DNA of 64,000 nucleotides from Sinohyriopsis cumingii (taxonomy: Eukaryota; Mollusca; Bivalvia; Unionida; Unionidae). The translations under genes and the position numbers were made by a program. The notes below the pieces were generated by a model. The model was not told where the DNA came from, did no database searches, and saw nothing but the letters and a program-made list of their open reading frames with translations. Shown here in pieces: positions 1 through 12,357 of this stretch. The stretch is taken from positions 10,815,220 through 10,879,219 of the forward strand of contig CM068839.1 of NCBI GenBank assembly GCA_028554795.2, in the 5' to 3' direction. How positions within the stretch are numbered: the first letter of the stretch is position 1; each line of letters begins with the position of its first letter.

Positions 1-223
1 TTGTCACTTGTATGTTATTTGTAAGGACCTTATCTTCCGACTGTTATATAATGTAGCTAGCCTAAATCCGTAACATTGTATCAACGCGGAATGTGCCAAA
101 ACAGCTGAAAATAGCTGTTTCAATCACTCTTATTTATACAGAAAAATAAATGTTTCAATCACTGTTATTAAGAGAAGAAAATAACTCATTCAATCACTGT
201 TATCAAACTGCAAGTGAACTAAC

Positions 224-371
224 CATTTCTGGATCCTTCATGATTTCTGGGAAGGCATCTCCCAGAAGCTGGAGAACTGTATCAACCAGGGAAGCAAAAA
301 AGCCTGGTTTGGCATTCAATTTCTCTGTGGCATAGCGAACAGCACGCCGCAAAATCCTCCTTAGGACATAT
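224..371 (-). CDS. AARS1: Alanyl-tRNA synthetase, coding exon 7 (last in window)
   Basis: Encodes 49 residues plus one completing base, from [17 protein letters not shown] through [10 protein letters not shown], the end of the aminoacylation half of cytosolic AlaRS, where the helical tRNA-recognition region begins. The acceptor is ...atcag at 372-373 and the donor is GTTAGT from 223 downward. The phase fits exon 6, which ends two bases into a Gly codon completed here. The remaining exons (rest of the tRNA-recognition region, editing domain, C-Ala) must lie left of the window. Seen: sequence and splice sites. Known: AlaRS charges tRNA-Ala in the cytoplasm. Confidence 0.95.
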
Positions 372-2689
372 CTGATTACAGAAGAAAAAGGAAGAAAAGT
401 ACACTTTATATGCATTTCTTTTGTTTTTTAAAAAAAATAACAGACATCCATACCAGCAGTATGCATACATCCTTTTTTTTGGTCAAGTAAACTAGACCTT
501 CTTGAACATTAAAACTAAAAGTTGAAAGGTCAAAGGGACAAGCCACTAATTTTAAGATATAGTGCAACCTCATCTCATCTCTTATGTGGTTTGTTCTCAA
601 ATGGAAAATCTGATTAAAAATTGCTGATAAGCACAGAAATTATGTCCATTTTGGGAATTTTAACTCAGAAGTTCATTGTAGATGCAAAGAAAAATTGACC
701 GACATTGCACCTACTTGGAAAGAAACAATTGCCTTCCACTAGATCCCAAATCTACTGTGTGCCTAAAAAGTCTTTATAAGAGTGCATTAGCACCCATATC
801 TAGCTCATCTACAACAATGGCCATCAGATGAGATGTAACTTACAACCAAAGACACTGGATGGCCTGGTTAATAAACGTCAAAACATAAGATTGTGCTACT
901 GCCTAACAACAAACTCCCTGTTTACAAAGAGACCAGGAAAATTGTATCCAGGTGTGTCAATTTACACAAGAGACTGCTGACCACCACCAACAGGGCAATC
1001 TCAAAGCAAAATATCTACAGGCCTCGAGATCATCTTGCACCTGAGATCATCTGTCCAGATTTCAAATCCTAATAGCACAACCATGAATCGGAAAACCTGA
1101 TGGAGTGCCTAGTATTTAAATCTTTATGGAGCACCCGAATCTGAGTCGTAATGGAGCAATATCCTACGTGAAACCTATTTTTTTAAAAAACCACAATGTA
1201 AATTGAAATACCATCAATCTCTAAGTAAAAATGGATAAAACACAATTCATACCAAAATTCACCTGTCCTGAAAGAAGCTATTTTTGACAGAAATGCAACT
1301 GAAATTCTTGATTAGCTAGATGGACTTGAGCTATCAGAGATAGACAGATCACAAAGTGCTCACTAGAATTTACTCAATGACCATAATGAGAGAAATTAGT
1401 GTTGGCAAACCAAAGTTAGAGTAAGGTGGATATTCCGGGGCCACAATTCCTCTAAATCATGATGTGGAATACTTGAAAATCCAACCCTTCATATACAACT
1501 CATGGTACTAATGATCAGGATGAATGGGAACCAGTCTGGAAATGGGTGAACATAAAATTGAGTACATACGAGTTTGGAAGGCCATGATGGTTGATAATGA
1601 AAGTAAATTTTTAGTAAAAACGCCTTTTCAGAGCTTATCCTAGCTCTAACTGAAAACAACTGAGAATTTGTTATATTTAAGGAATTTCCTTTTACAGACC
1701 TGAGTTTGGAAAACTCATTACTGAAATCGTCACCTGACTCTTTGGTGCAGAATTGAAAGCATGTTTCAAACATGTGCAGATCCAAAAAATGTTGTGGCTG
1801 ATATGGTTTTCCCTAAAACAGAAGATGTCATCAAGGATGTGTCTATAATGATAAATATAGGTTTCATCATGAGCATTTAGAAATGAAGAGAGTGCAAGAT
1901 ACAAGTCTAACTAATGACAGGTCCCAATGAAAGTGGTGGCAAGGTCAGCAAAGAATACTAGGCCTTTTCCTTATCTTGTAGTACTGGTGGAGCATAGCTG
2001 ATAGCATCCACATCCTTACTGAAATGTTTTCTGGCTCGTTCATTAGCCACAGGCTAATTGTATGGCCTAAAACATTGCCCATCCGTCCTCTAGCAAAGTG
2101 TACAGAATTCCCAAGCATGGTCTGCCAGCATGTAATCTTCTGTTGTTTAAATATATTGTAAACCCTACATTTAATCCTTCATATTGTTACTTGTAATTAG
2201 AAAGAATAAAACAATGGCATACACAGACAACATGATACAAGCACTACAGTAAGCTTACTAGAAGGAAATAATCTTAATACTGAGAATAAATGATTGTTTA
2301 CTTAAAAAATAAAATACAATAATCGAGAACTGAGATCAATAACAAAAAACACTGACCTTCAAAACAGATTTAAGATGGCACAATGTTGTAAAAAAAAAAA
2401 GAAAAGAAAACTAATACAAAATGTGTTTCTACATTGATGATATAGCAAAATTTGACAAGAAAATAAATAAAATATTATTCCAATGTGATGAGAAAACTAC
2501 TCCTTGGATAACTCAAACTTGAAAAACACACCACAAAACTGAAATTCATCTATTAGGCAACTGAAGAGCATGCGGACTAAGTGCAAGTGAACGTAATAAC
2601 TGAAAAATTATGGGATTTTATGCCAAGTTCACAGTTCAAGGGGAGATCACTCTCATTTGTCTTGGTAATTTTAACTCTTTATATGCTAA

Positions 2690-2830
2690 AATAATCTCAT
2701 GGGTCAGTGGTTCTTTCCAGGGTTCTTCCTCCATCATTAATACCGGCCGCCATGTATAGCCTATTGTGTGCTGAAAAATGGCATTAAACCCTACAATAAC
2801 ATATGCTAAAACAAACAACAAGATGGTGTC
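2690..2830 (+). repeat. tRNA-derived SINE family 1, 3' part
   Basis: Shares its body (accgaccgccatgtatagcc-like block followed by gtgaaaaatgg and ttaaaccctacaa) with copies at 12185-12357 and 14866-15113. This copy lacks the tRNA-like head. The A-rich tail after ccctacaataac gives plus-strand orientation. Confidence 0.7.
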
Positions 2831-3029
2831 AACATGGGTTTTTGCTTGAGTGGACTGGATCTGCAAGACAGATGATGAAATCTTATTTTATTATAAGATT
2901 ATGTACTTGAAATATAACCTTACATTTGCCAACAAAATCTGGATGTGATCAATCAGCAGTTTTATGCCAAACATACAAATGCATAAATTGTAAAGCAGAC
3001 CTGCCAATCATGACGAGACTGTCTCACAG

Positions 3030-3800
3030 TAAGGCAGCTGATTTTTTTTCTCCGTTAAGTCTGACCAGTTTTCATAAGGTGTAATGAAATATCATAAACT
3101 GCTATTGTAATGCTGGAGAGCATAGGTAAAAGTTCGGTACTGGAAACACGCTGCAATGGAAAACATTATGTTCATGAAACTTTGGTAAAGTACACACAGA
3201 CCTTATTTACCACTAGTACCATTGCACAAACTTCAGTTCCAAATGCTATGCAGCTAGTTCAATGGCTTGTTTCTATCTCTCAACTTGACAAAATTCGTGA
3301 AAAAAAATTATATTTCACATGATGACAGTGATCATATCTCCTCCCTCCATGAGACATAATCAAATTGCCATCTGATGTCCAATTAATGCAATTGTGCCCC
3401 TTCCTGCTTTTATTCACAAGAATCTGGATAATCCTTTTTATTTATTTTTCATTGTCGATTCTTAACACATTTTAAGAGCCTTATTTTTCCTTTCATCTTC
3501 AACATACAATGCTGGATGCCATTTTTAAAAAGTTCTATAATCGACAGTTTCATCATGCAGACACTTTGCATGAAAAAAATATGTGTAGTTTAAAGCATCT
3601 GAGGTACTGCTGTAAAGTTAGCCTGGTTCCCAGACTAATTCCACTAATTCTAATATGAAACCCAGATCCAAATCAAACACAGATAAACCAATTATCCAGA
3701 CTTTTTTGGGCAACAATCATTTTTTTCCATAGTTTGTGCTTTTATACTTAAGTCCATATTTTAAAGGTCATTTTTGTAAGACGACAAAATCATAAGGGTT
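3030..3800. repeat. Interspersed repeat R1, copy 1
   Basis: A block including atgaaatatcataaactgct, catgcagacactttgcatga and a 3' part ending near ataagggttggcag recurs at 19380-20730 (split by an insert) and in part at 16290-16560. No coding capacity is visible. It is probably a non-autonomous transposon; the class is not determined. Confidence 0.6.
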
Positions 3801-3864
3801 GGCAGGTCTGTGTAAAGTATGGAGGGGTGGAAGCAAAGTATCAATTAGAATGAAGACTGAGTAC

Positions 3865-4010
3865 CCTCTGCCCGTGTTGTCTGGTCTGCCTCCATCTGCC
3901 AAGGCAACGGTTAATGTGCGAGCATGGTCAGCAAGTACTCGGTAGGCCATGTCTACTCCATCCACATCTTGTTTACCAACCTTCCCTGTGTATGCACGAG
4001 CCCCTGTCCC
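3865..4010 (-). CDS. AARS1: Alanyl-tRNA synthetase, coding exon 6
   Basis: Starts after ttcacag with [12 protein letters not shown] and continues through [15 protein letters not shown] and [12 protein letters not shown], a strongly conserved AlaRS segment after motif 3. It is 146 nt long, ends two bases into a Gly codon at a GTACTC donor, and that codon is completed by exon 7. The start matches the phase 0 end of exon 5. Confidence 0.96.
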
Positions 4011-4526
4011 CTGTGAATTTACCAGAGAGATATTAACAACAACATAATATTCTACAACCTTGATAGCATAAAACTGAAAATCTTAAATGTCACAGATAGA
4101 AGTATGCACAATATACAAACATGACAACAAATCATTCAAGTTTGGTCATGTATTAGGAAGATATTAAGAAATTAATGCCAATATTCAGGAATCTTTTAAT
4201 GAAAACATCAAAAAACCCTTATATCTAACTGTAATCAACAAAGTTTGGGATAAGAAATAATTCTTAGCCAATTTTAAATCTGAGTTTTTTTAAAATTTCA
4301 CTAAAATATCTCAATCTACTTCAATAAAAGGGTTTAAAGACTACGTGTTTTACATAGCAACAGCACTGTGTACAATGTAGCTATCTTTAAGAAGACCACA
4401 CAGACTGACCACATATTTGGTCCTTTATGGATGGGTCTCCTTTACATACAAGTAAAATATACAGCAAATTTAAGAAAATGAGTTTTGTTTTTAATGAGCA
4501 GTTGTTCTCCATCTGGAGATGACTGC

Positions 4527-4948
4527 AAAAGGCATGTTTTATGTATGCTGTAAGGTGTTCACATATTCAAAAGGCAGGTTTTATGTATGCTGAAAGGTGT
4601 TCACATATTCAAAAGGCAGGTTTTATGTATGCTGTAAGGTGATCACATATTCAAAAGGCAGGATTTATGTATGCTGTAAGTGTTCACATATTCAAAAGCA
4701 GGTTTTATGTATGTTGTAAGGTGTTCACATATTCAAAAGGCAGGTTTTATGTATGCTGTAAGGTGTTCACATATTCAAAAGGCAGGTTTTATGTAGGCTG
4801 TAAGTGTTCACATATTCAAAAGGCAGGTTTTATGTATGTTGTAAGGTGTTCACATATTCAAAAGGCAGGTTTTATGTATGCTGTAAGGTGTTCACATATT
4901 CAAAAGGCAGGTTTTATGTATGCTGTAAGGTGTTCGCATATTTAAAAG
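4527..4948 (+). repeat. 42-bp minisatellite, about 10 copies
   Basis: The unit contains ggttttatgtatgctgtaag and gtgttcacatattcaaaagg. Units differ by single substitutions and one-base deletions. 42 is divisible by three, which explains a repetitive spurious ORF across it. Confidence 0.95.
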
Positions 4949-4984
4949 CTTACATTCGTTGATGAAAATAATTACATCACAACC

Positions 4985-5320
4985 ATACAATTTGTGTGTG
5001 TCATTTTGAGTTCTAACACAGCTTTAACAATCTTTCAGTCATACTGCTACAATGTCTGCAGTGTGGCAGTTTATACTGATGTCTTCTAGCACTGGGGCAT
5101 CATGCCAAAGACATGTAGCATCATGTCACACCCAGTCACATTATCCTAACACCAGGTCAACCAGTCCTAATACTAACCTCTTAATGCTGAGTTCCAAGCA
5201 AGGGAGCTGCTAGTACCACTTTTTAAAATAAGTCTTTGATATGACTCAGCCAGGGTTCGAACCTGTGAACTCCCGCACTTTGGGAACCAGAGCTGTCCAT
5301 AAATTTTGAACCTGTATATT
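4985..5320 (-). repeat. tRNA-derived SINE family 2, copy 1
   Basis: Shares cccagtcacattatcc, accagtcctaa and ctcttaatgctgag with the copies at 6930-7240 and 7241-7540. The right end carries gggttcgaacctgtgaactc, whose reverse complement is the B-box side of a degenerate tRNA-like head, so the element reads on the minus strand. Confidence 0.8.
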
Positions 5321-6026
5321 TCAATCTAATGCATGTAAGACACAATTAGTAATAATGACACATATGAACTGCCTATTAGCAATGCATGACCATTTCATGT
5401 TGTGAGCTGATAATCAAAAGTTTCATCAAGAGTCCCAATAACGAACTGACACTCTAGTAGACTACTTTCCAAAAATCATTTCCAGCAATCCATGATCTGT
5501 GTGTGCTTTCATTATTTTCAACTTCTGAACACTGAAACCATCTCTTGAGTTTCTTCAGGAACTCTGACATACCAAATATGGAACTGAAATCTTCTTACAT
5601 GTCTGAGTTAACGTTTCACAAATTGCCTTTAAGCGCAATATTAAAAAAGTTGTCATGGTCTTTTACCTTGAACCTCATAATACGGTTAGATCACTGAACT
5701 TGCCTCGGACAATGTCCATGTATACCCACATGCTAAGTTTGAATCAGTATCATTTTATTATTGGAAAAATTATATATGGCAAGCAAAAAGTGCTTGTTTG
5801 ATTTTTTATTTTAAAAAAATGAATTGGCCACCTATTGAGAAAAAGTAGCTGTAACAAGATTTTTATATTCCAGGTCATAATGTCATCATTTGAATATTGG
5901 ACCAACCACAAATAGTAAGAAGTCTTGTACTGAAAAAGCCATGTCAATATACAACCATCCTTCAAAAGACACCCAGAAACAAAAAAAGTATTGTATGAAA
6001 GGGTGGATCTAGACAGTTTAGACATA

Positions 6027-6028
<2 letters not shown>

Positions 6029-6069
<41 letters not shown>
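6029..6069. repeat. (TA)n microsatellite
   Basis: About 40 bases of uninterrupted TA dinucleotides. Confidence 0.98.
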
Positions 6070-6070
<1 letters not shown>

Positions 6071-6295
6071 TCACATATAAGTCAGATCAAACTGCAAAAC
6101 TGCACATACAAGGTTCTGCCATCACTTAATGTGCTGGCAGATCTGGGTCTATGCAGTTTGCTAGGAGTGACCAATAAAACAAACAAAATAGATCCTGACC
6201 AAATGGCACATAATGAACTGGCAGATCAGGGTCTATGCTGTTTGCAGTTTGACCCAACTTGTAAGCGAGTATACATGGTATCCAGTTTTTCTTAC

Positions 6296-6440
6296 CTTCT
6301 GAATTGCATCGAAGAGAGCCAGGAACAGATCAGTGTCGTAATTTGATGATTTGCACTGAATGACAGAGACCAATCTCTCCAATCCCATACCACAGTCAAC
6401 ATGGGGCTTTGGCAGACGCTTTAGCACAGTAGCGGATTCT
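6296..6440 (-). CDS. AARS1: Alanyl-tRNA synthetase, coding exon 5 (motif 3)
   Basis: Encodes [10 protein letters not shown], class II motif 3 containing the ATP-binding Arg, then SSNYDTDLF and FDAIQK. The acceptor is ttatag at 6441-6442 and the donor GTAAG at 6291-6295. The 145 nt complete the Arg codon split from exon 4 and end in phase 0. Cys precedes GMGLER (DCGMGLER), a position that is Thr in the human enzyme as I recall it. Confidence 0.96.
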
Positions 6441-6929
6441 CTATAACAATGTGTAAATGAATCTTTATTAGTAAACTGAATGTTTTTCTCTAAAATACAG
6501 TGAAATCTGCCACTGCAGATATATCCATATACAGGACATCTGATGATAAAAAGACACTGCATAATGGACACATGTAAACCAGTGCAAGGCTGCAATGTTT
6601 ACATATGTAAAAGGTTTAATTGAGTTTCCTGATTGTAAATAATTAAGGAATCAGTAAGCATGTAAATGAGCATGAACACAGCTGTCAATAACAGAAAACC
6701 ACCATTTCAATTATTTTATGTATTTCTATATCTCTGCTTCTGGAGAAAGTTTAGTAGTACATTTTGTGTTAATTCTTTTTGATGCATTATTTTCACAATG
6801 AAAGTGGCATTACTAGTAAAATGCTGAAACTGATGAGAAATGGTTGCAGTGCACATTACACATTATACACCAGGTTGCTTCAAGTGTGTATGTGCATGTG
6901 TTTTGGACTTTTAACGTGTGATTTGGATT

Positions 6930-7240
6930 TTTATATTTTTTAATGTGGCTTTAACAATTTTTCAGTCATATCGCTACAATGTCTGCAGTGTGGCAGTTTA
7001 TAGTGATGTCTAGCACTGCAGCATCATGCCGCAAACATGTGGCATGATGTCCCACCCAGTCACATTATCCTGACACCAGGCCGACCAGTCCTAACACTAA
7101 CCTCTTAATGCTGAGCGCCAAGCAAGGCAGCTCTTCGTACCAGTTTTTTAAGTCTTTGGTATGACTCGGCGGGGGATCAAACCCACAACCTCCCGCATCT
7201 GAGGTGGACACTCTAACCACTAGGCCACGGAGTGGTTGAG
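6930..7240 (-). repeat. tRNA-derived SINE family 2, copy 2 (best head)
   Basis: Read on the minus strand from about 7237 it starts with a tRNA-like head: an A-box-like TGGCCTAGTGGTTAGAG, then a B-box-like GGTTTGATCCCC. The body is shared with the two other copies. Clear pol III-type SINE structure. Confidence 0.85.
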
Positions 7241-7540
7241 TTTTAACGTAGCTTTAACAATTTTTCAGTCATATCACTATGATGTCTGCATTTTGTTAGA
7301 GTTTATTAAGATGTCTAGCACTGGGGCATCATGCCTCAAACATGCAGCATCATGTCCCACCCAGTCACATTATCCTGACACCAGGCCAACCAGTCCTAAC
7401 ACTAACTTCTTATTGCTAAGTACCAAGCAAGGCAGCTGCTAGTACCATTTTTATAAGTCTTTTGGTATGACTCATAGCCACAACCTCTCACATCTGAGGT
7501 GGATGTTCTAAATATGTGGGCCACCAGAGTGGTAGGTTGT
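7241..7540 (-). repeat. tRNA-derived SINE family 2, copy 3
   Basis: Directly abuts copy 2 in the same orientation and repeats the same body. Its tRNA-like head at 7470-7535 is more diverged. Confidence 0.8.
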
Positions 7541-8320
7541 TTAACTACTTGTGCTGATGAAAATGTCTTTCAACCACATTATTTACCTTTATTAGTAAAG
7601 TTTTATTTTTGAAAAACTACTGTTTCAAGTTTATAAGTCACCACAGTTTTTAAATTGTTGTAGATACTACCACACAATACATCTAGCTACATTCATTGTC
7701 ACTGTCAAAATATCTTACAACTGGGTACTGCTTTAAATCTAAGTCACTACTTCCATCTGTGGCAACTAAAAAGGTTTTGCATTTTATATTGTCAACAATA
7801 ATTTCCTTCTTTATTAAAGAAAGTTTGTTTACAATTGCTTAAGTTTTACTCCTTGCACAGCTGTATTTGGCAGCTATTTTAGAGTAAGGGAACATTTTAC
7901 AAACAACTTCCTCGCATGATCTGCCACACTTATTTGTAGATTATGCTCCTCAATGAATTCACTAAAGTTAGTTTATGTATTCATAACAGCAACATCTAAA
8001 CAAGAATTCCTATTTGGGCTCAAAGAACAATGAAATTTTCTTTGAGGAACTTTGCATGGCAGCTAAATCCTTGTGTTTCTTTGTAGAAAAATGTTTGTTT
8101 TTTACAAACAACCTTCCTCCATGTGCTACGCTACAAAAGGCAAATGTTTCACCTTTTTCCGATCTGTCTTCTAGTTTGAACTTCTGTGCCCGGTGTTTTC
8201 ATGTAATCATTCTTGGTGGTTCATCATCACAGTCAGTTTCATGAGCACGTTATTTTCTTTGGCAACATATCTGGTTACCCTAATACTTTACTGTCAAGTC
8301 AAGAATGATACCTAAGGTGT

Positions 8321-8800
8321 AATTCATATGAACAGGAAATACTGCTCAAAAAATCTGGGGACAATACATTGATAGGAAAAGAAAATATTGCTCAAAACAT
8401 CTGGAGACAATACATTCTAATGAAAAGGAAATACTGCTCAAAACATCTGGGACAATACATTCATATGAAAACGAAATACTGCTCAAAATATCTGGGGACA
8501 ATACATTCTAATGAAAAGGAAATACTGCTCAAAACATCTGGGGACAATACATTCATATGAAAAGGAAATACTGCTCAAAACATCTGGGGACAATACATTC
8601 ATATGAAAAGGAAATACTGCTCAAAACATCTGGGGACAAATACATTCATATGAAAAGGAAATACTGATCAAAACATCTGGGGACAATACATTCTAATGAA
8701 AAGGAAATACTGCTCAAAACATCTGGGGACAATACATTTTAATGAAAAGGAAATACTGCTCAAAACATCTGGGGACAATACATTCATATGAAAAGGAAGT
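8321..8800 (+). repeat. 46-bp minisatellite, about 10 copies
   Basis: The unit contains aaatactgctcaaaacatct and ggggacaatacattcatatg. The first copies are the most diverged; small deletions occur at 8446 and an insertion near 8640. Confidence 0.95.
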
Positions 8801-8955
8801 TTTAGGACTTCTGTATCTTTAAATTCTGACCTTGTTTAACCATGTGAACTTGACAAGTTTCAGAACAATTTTCTATGGACACTCATTATAAACAACTTTA
8901 AAAACTTTATTTCATTTGCCCAATCAACCTAAATAGTTGTTGTCCTTGAAGACAT

Positions 8956-11314
8956 GACTTAAGAACTGATGTCATTGGGTTATTATAACAACCTGCTGAC
9001 AACACACTAAGAACTGATGTCACTGGGTTATTATAACAACCTGCTGACAAGACACTAAGAACTGATGTCATTGGGTTATTATAACAACTTGCTGACAACG
9101 CACTAAGAACTGATGTCATTGGGTTATTATAACAACCTGCTGACAACGCACTAAGAACTGATGTCATTGGGTTATTATAACAACCTGCTGACAACGCACT
9201 AAGAACTGATGTCATTGGGTTATTATAACAACCTGCTGACAACGCACTAAGAACTGATGCCATTGGGTTATTATAACAACCTGCTGACAACGCACTAAGA
9301 ACTGATGCCATTGGGTTATTATAACAACCTGCTGACAACGCACTAAGAACTGATGCCATTGGGTTATTATAACAACCTGCTGACAAGACACTAAGAACTG
9401 ATGCCATTGGGTTATTATAACAACCTGCTGACAAGACACTAAGAACTGATGCCATTGGGTTACTATAACAACCTGCTGACAAGACACTAAGAACTGATGC
9501 CATTGGGTTACTATAACAACCTGCTGACAAGACACTAAGAACTGATGTCATTGGGTTACTATAACAACCTGCTGACAAGACACTAAGAACTGATGTCATT
9601 GGGTTACTATAACAACCTGCTGACAAGACACTAAGAACTGATGTCATTGGGTTATTATAACAACCTGCTGACAAGACACTAAGAACTGATGTCATTGGGT
9701 TACTATAACAACCTGCTGACAAGACACTAAGAACTGATGTCATTGGGTTACTATAACAACCTGCTGACAAGACACTAAGAACTGATGTCATTGGGTTACT
9801 ATAACAACCTGCTGACAAGGCACTAAGAACTGATGTCATTGGGTTACTATAACAACCTGCTGACAACGCACTAAGAACTGATGTCATTGGGTTACTATAA
9901 CAACCTGCTGACAACGCACTAAGAACTGATGTCATTGGGTTACTATAACAACCTGCTGACAACGCACTAAGAACTGATGTCATTGGGTTACTATAACAAC
10001 CTGCTGACAACGCACTAAGAACTGATGTCATTGGGTTACTATAACAACTTGCTGACAACGCACTAAGAACTGATGTCATTGGGTTATTATAACAACCTGC
10101 TGACAACGCACTAAGAACTGATGTCATTGGGTTATTATAACAACCTGCTGACAACGCACTAAGAACTGATGTCATTGGGTTATTATAACAACCTGCTGAC
10201 AACGCACTAAGAACTGATGCCATTGGGTTATTATAACAACCTGCTGACAACGCACTAAGAACTGATGCCATTGGGTTATTATAACAACCTGCTGACAAGA
10301 CACTAAGAACTGATGCCACTAGGTTATTATAACAACCTGCTGACAAGACACTAAGAACTGATGCCATTGGGTTATTATAACAACCTGCTGACAAGACACT
10401 AAGAACTGATGCCATTGGGTTACTATAACAACCTGCTGACAAGACACTAAGAACTGATGTCATTGGGTTACTATAACAACCTGCTGACAAGACACTAAGA
10501 ACTGATGTCATTGGGTTACTATAACAACCTGCTGACAAGACACTAAGAACTGATGTCATTGGGTTACTATAACAACCTGCTGACAAGACACTAAGAACTG
10601 ATGTCATTGGGTTACTATAACAACCTGCTGACAAGACACTAAGAACTGATGTCATTGGGTTACTATAACAACCTGCTGACAAGACACTAAGAACTGATGT
10701 CATTGGGTTACTATAACAACCTGCTGACAAGACACTAAGAACTGATGTCATTGGGTTACTATAACAACCTGCTGACAAGACACTAAGAACTGATGTCATT
10801 GGGTTACTATAACAACCTGCTGACAAGACACTAAGAACTGATGTCATTGGGTTACTATAACAACCTGCTGACAAGACACTAAGAACTGATGCCATTGGGT
10901 TACTATAACAACCTGCTGACAAGACACTAAGAACTGATGCCATTGGGTTACTATAACAACCTGCTGACAAGACACTAAGAACTGATGTCATTGGGTTACT
11001 ATAACAACCTGCTGACAAGACACTAAGAACTGATGTCATTGGGTTACTATAACAACCTGCTGACAAGACACTAAGAACTGATGTCATTGGGTTACTATAA
11101 CAACCTGCTGACAACGCACTAAGAACTGATGTCATTGGGTTACTATAACAACCTGCTGACAACACACTAAGAACTGATGTCACTGGGTTACTATAACAAC
11201 CTGCTGACAACACACTAAGAACTGATGTCACTGGGTTATTATAACAACCTGCTGACAACACACTAAGAACTGATGTCATTGGGTTACTATAACAACCTGC
11301 TGACCACACACTAG
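8956..11314 (+). repeat. 48-bp minisatellite, about 49 copies, with 960-bp higher-order repeat
   Basis: The unit contains aagaactgatgtcattgggt and ataacaacctgctgacaa. Variants alternate at three main sites (acgca/agaca, ttattat/ttactat, gtcatt/gccatt). The rare variant aacaacttgctg occurs at about 9085 and again 960 bp (20 units) later at about 10045, with the same succession of variants around it, so a 20-unit block was duplicated. Because 48 is a multiple of 3 and the minus-strand frame lacks stops, an 831-codon ORF with a 16-residue repeat (VLSAGCYNNPMTSVLS type) spans it. It lies inside an intron and I do not treat it as a gene. Confidence 0.97.
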
Positions 11315-11427
11315 AAAAAAGTCTATACCAAAAGTACCAAGATAATGGCCATCTTGCCTGCTTTGTCTCTGCAATTATTATTGTGAAGAAAAAGCAATAC
11401 AATGTATTACTCTGGTTCTTTAAAAAA

Positions 11428-11524
11428 ACATGTGAAGGTCAGAAACATAAATTCGACAGGTAGAAGTTGTAATAAAAACATGTGAAGGTCAGAAACATAA
11501 ATTCGACAGGTAGAAGTTGTAATA
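11428..11524. repeat. 50-bp tandem duplication beside exon 4
   Basis: acatgtgaaggtcagaaaca followed by taaattcgacaggtagaagt occurs at 11428 and, identically, at 11478. The second copy runs to within about 30 bp of the exon 4 donor. Confidence 0.95.
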
Positions 11525-11553
11525 CATTTTGCAAGGTAACAGGAAATAAGTAC

Positions 11554-11745
11554 CTATTGAACTGGATGAATACAAGATTCCATATCTCAAGGACATCTGG
11601 ATCGTCCATGTTGACGAGATGTTTGGCATCACGGCCACCAATGCGATCAAAGTGGATCTCTGTGCAGGGTCCACATGGTCCCGTCTCACCCATCTCCCAA
11701 AAGTTTTCCTTCATACTAAATGGCAGAACCCGCTCACTTGGAATC
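11554..11745 (-). CDS. AARS1: Alanyl-tRNA synthetase, coding exon 4
   Basis: Encodes [40 protein letters not shown] and [12 protein letters not shown], the conserved catalytic core after motif 2. The acceptor is ttccag at 11746-11747 and the donor is GTACTT from 11553. The first base completes the Gly codon of exon 3 and the last two begin the Arg codon of exon 5. It is 192 nt. Confidence 0.97.
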
Positions 11746-11899
11746 CTGGAATAAATTCATTCAAATTACATGTACTGTTCTTTTGGTTCAAAAAACACTG
11801 CATGTGAACAATTTTCAGGAAATTAGGCTTGTTTGTTGTCCATAGAACCAATATCATTTGACAGTATATTTAATTAAGATCTATTTTATCTGATGAGGT

Positions 11900-12030
11900 A
11901 AGACTGACGGTACCTAACACTAGGGAAGATTGACAGTACCTAACACTAGGTAAGATTGATGGTACCTAACACTAGGTAAGATTGACGGTACCTAACATTA
12001 CGGAAGATTGACGATACCTAACACTAGGGA
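11900..12030 (+). repeat. 26-bp minisatellite, 5 copies
   Basis: The unit is close to aagattgacggtacctaac plus actagg. The five copies are imperfect. Confidence 0.9.
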
Positions 12031-12184
12031 CGGCCCATTAGGCGATAGGAGAGGATCCTTGTGGCAGCTGAGCAGTTAGAAGGTAAACAAGGTATAGTTC
12101 TCACCTTCTAGAATCAAGTTCATCTGTTTTGTAGTCAGGCACACATACCACTATGCTAAAAGGTCCATACCAGGTAAGATGGTT

Positions 12185-12357
12185 ATTAACTGGCCACACA
12201 GATTCGGCTAATGTGGGTATGTGAGAAAGCTTGCCAGTAGCTTCTTGTGGGAAGGTGGTTCTTTCCAGGTTCCTCCTCCACCATTAATACTGGCCGCCAT
12301 GTATAGCCTATCATATAGTGAAAAATGGTGTTAAACCCTACAACAACAACAACAACA
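12185..12357 (+). repeat. tRNA-derived SINE family 1, copy 2
   Basis: The body matches the 14866-15113 copy in reverse complement and ends with ttaaaccctacaacaacaac, a (CAA)n tail typical of SINEs, giving plus orientation. The 5' head is absent. Confidence 0.8.

Larger units (their letters stand above)
372..3864 (-). other. Intron 6 of AARS1
   Basis: AT-rich intronic DNA with no coding exon I can support. 372-2690 shows nothing recognisable beyond short A/T runs. 2690-2830 carries a SINE-family fragment and 3030-3800 a copy of an interspersed repeat also found near 16.3 kb and 19.4-20.7 kb. Confidence 0.8.
4011..6295 (-). other. Intron 5 of AARS1
   Basis: Contains a 42-bp minisatellite (4527-4948), a SINE family 2 copy (4985-5320), a TA dinucleotide run (6029-6069) and two short copies of a ggcagatc(a/t)gggtctatgc motif near 6135 and 6220 that recurs near 20.9 kb. 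No exon seen. Confidence 0.8.
6441..11553 (-). other. Intron 4 of AARS1
   Basis: The most repeat-dense intron: two tandem SINE family 2 copies, a 46-bp minisatellite, the large 48-bp minisatellite and a 50-bp direct duplication next to exon 4. 7540-8320 shows nothing recognisable. Confidence 0.85.

Noticed and set aside
4667..4945. 92-codon repetitive ORF
   Set aside because: 42-bp minisatellite in intron 5.
9212..9535. Second repetitive ORF (QQVVI type)
   Set aside because: Same minisatellite read in another frame.
8956..11314. CRISPR array
   Set aside because: Units are contiguous without unique spacers, in a spliced eukaryotic gene.
8907..11402. 831-codon ORF as a repeat protein gene
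   Set aside because: It is a 48-bp minisatellite inside AARS1 intron 4; the open frame follows from the unit length being a multiple of three, and no splice or start context supports a gene.
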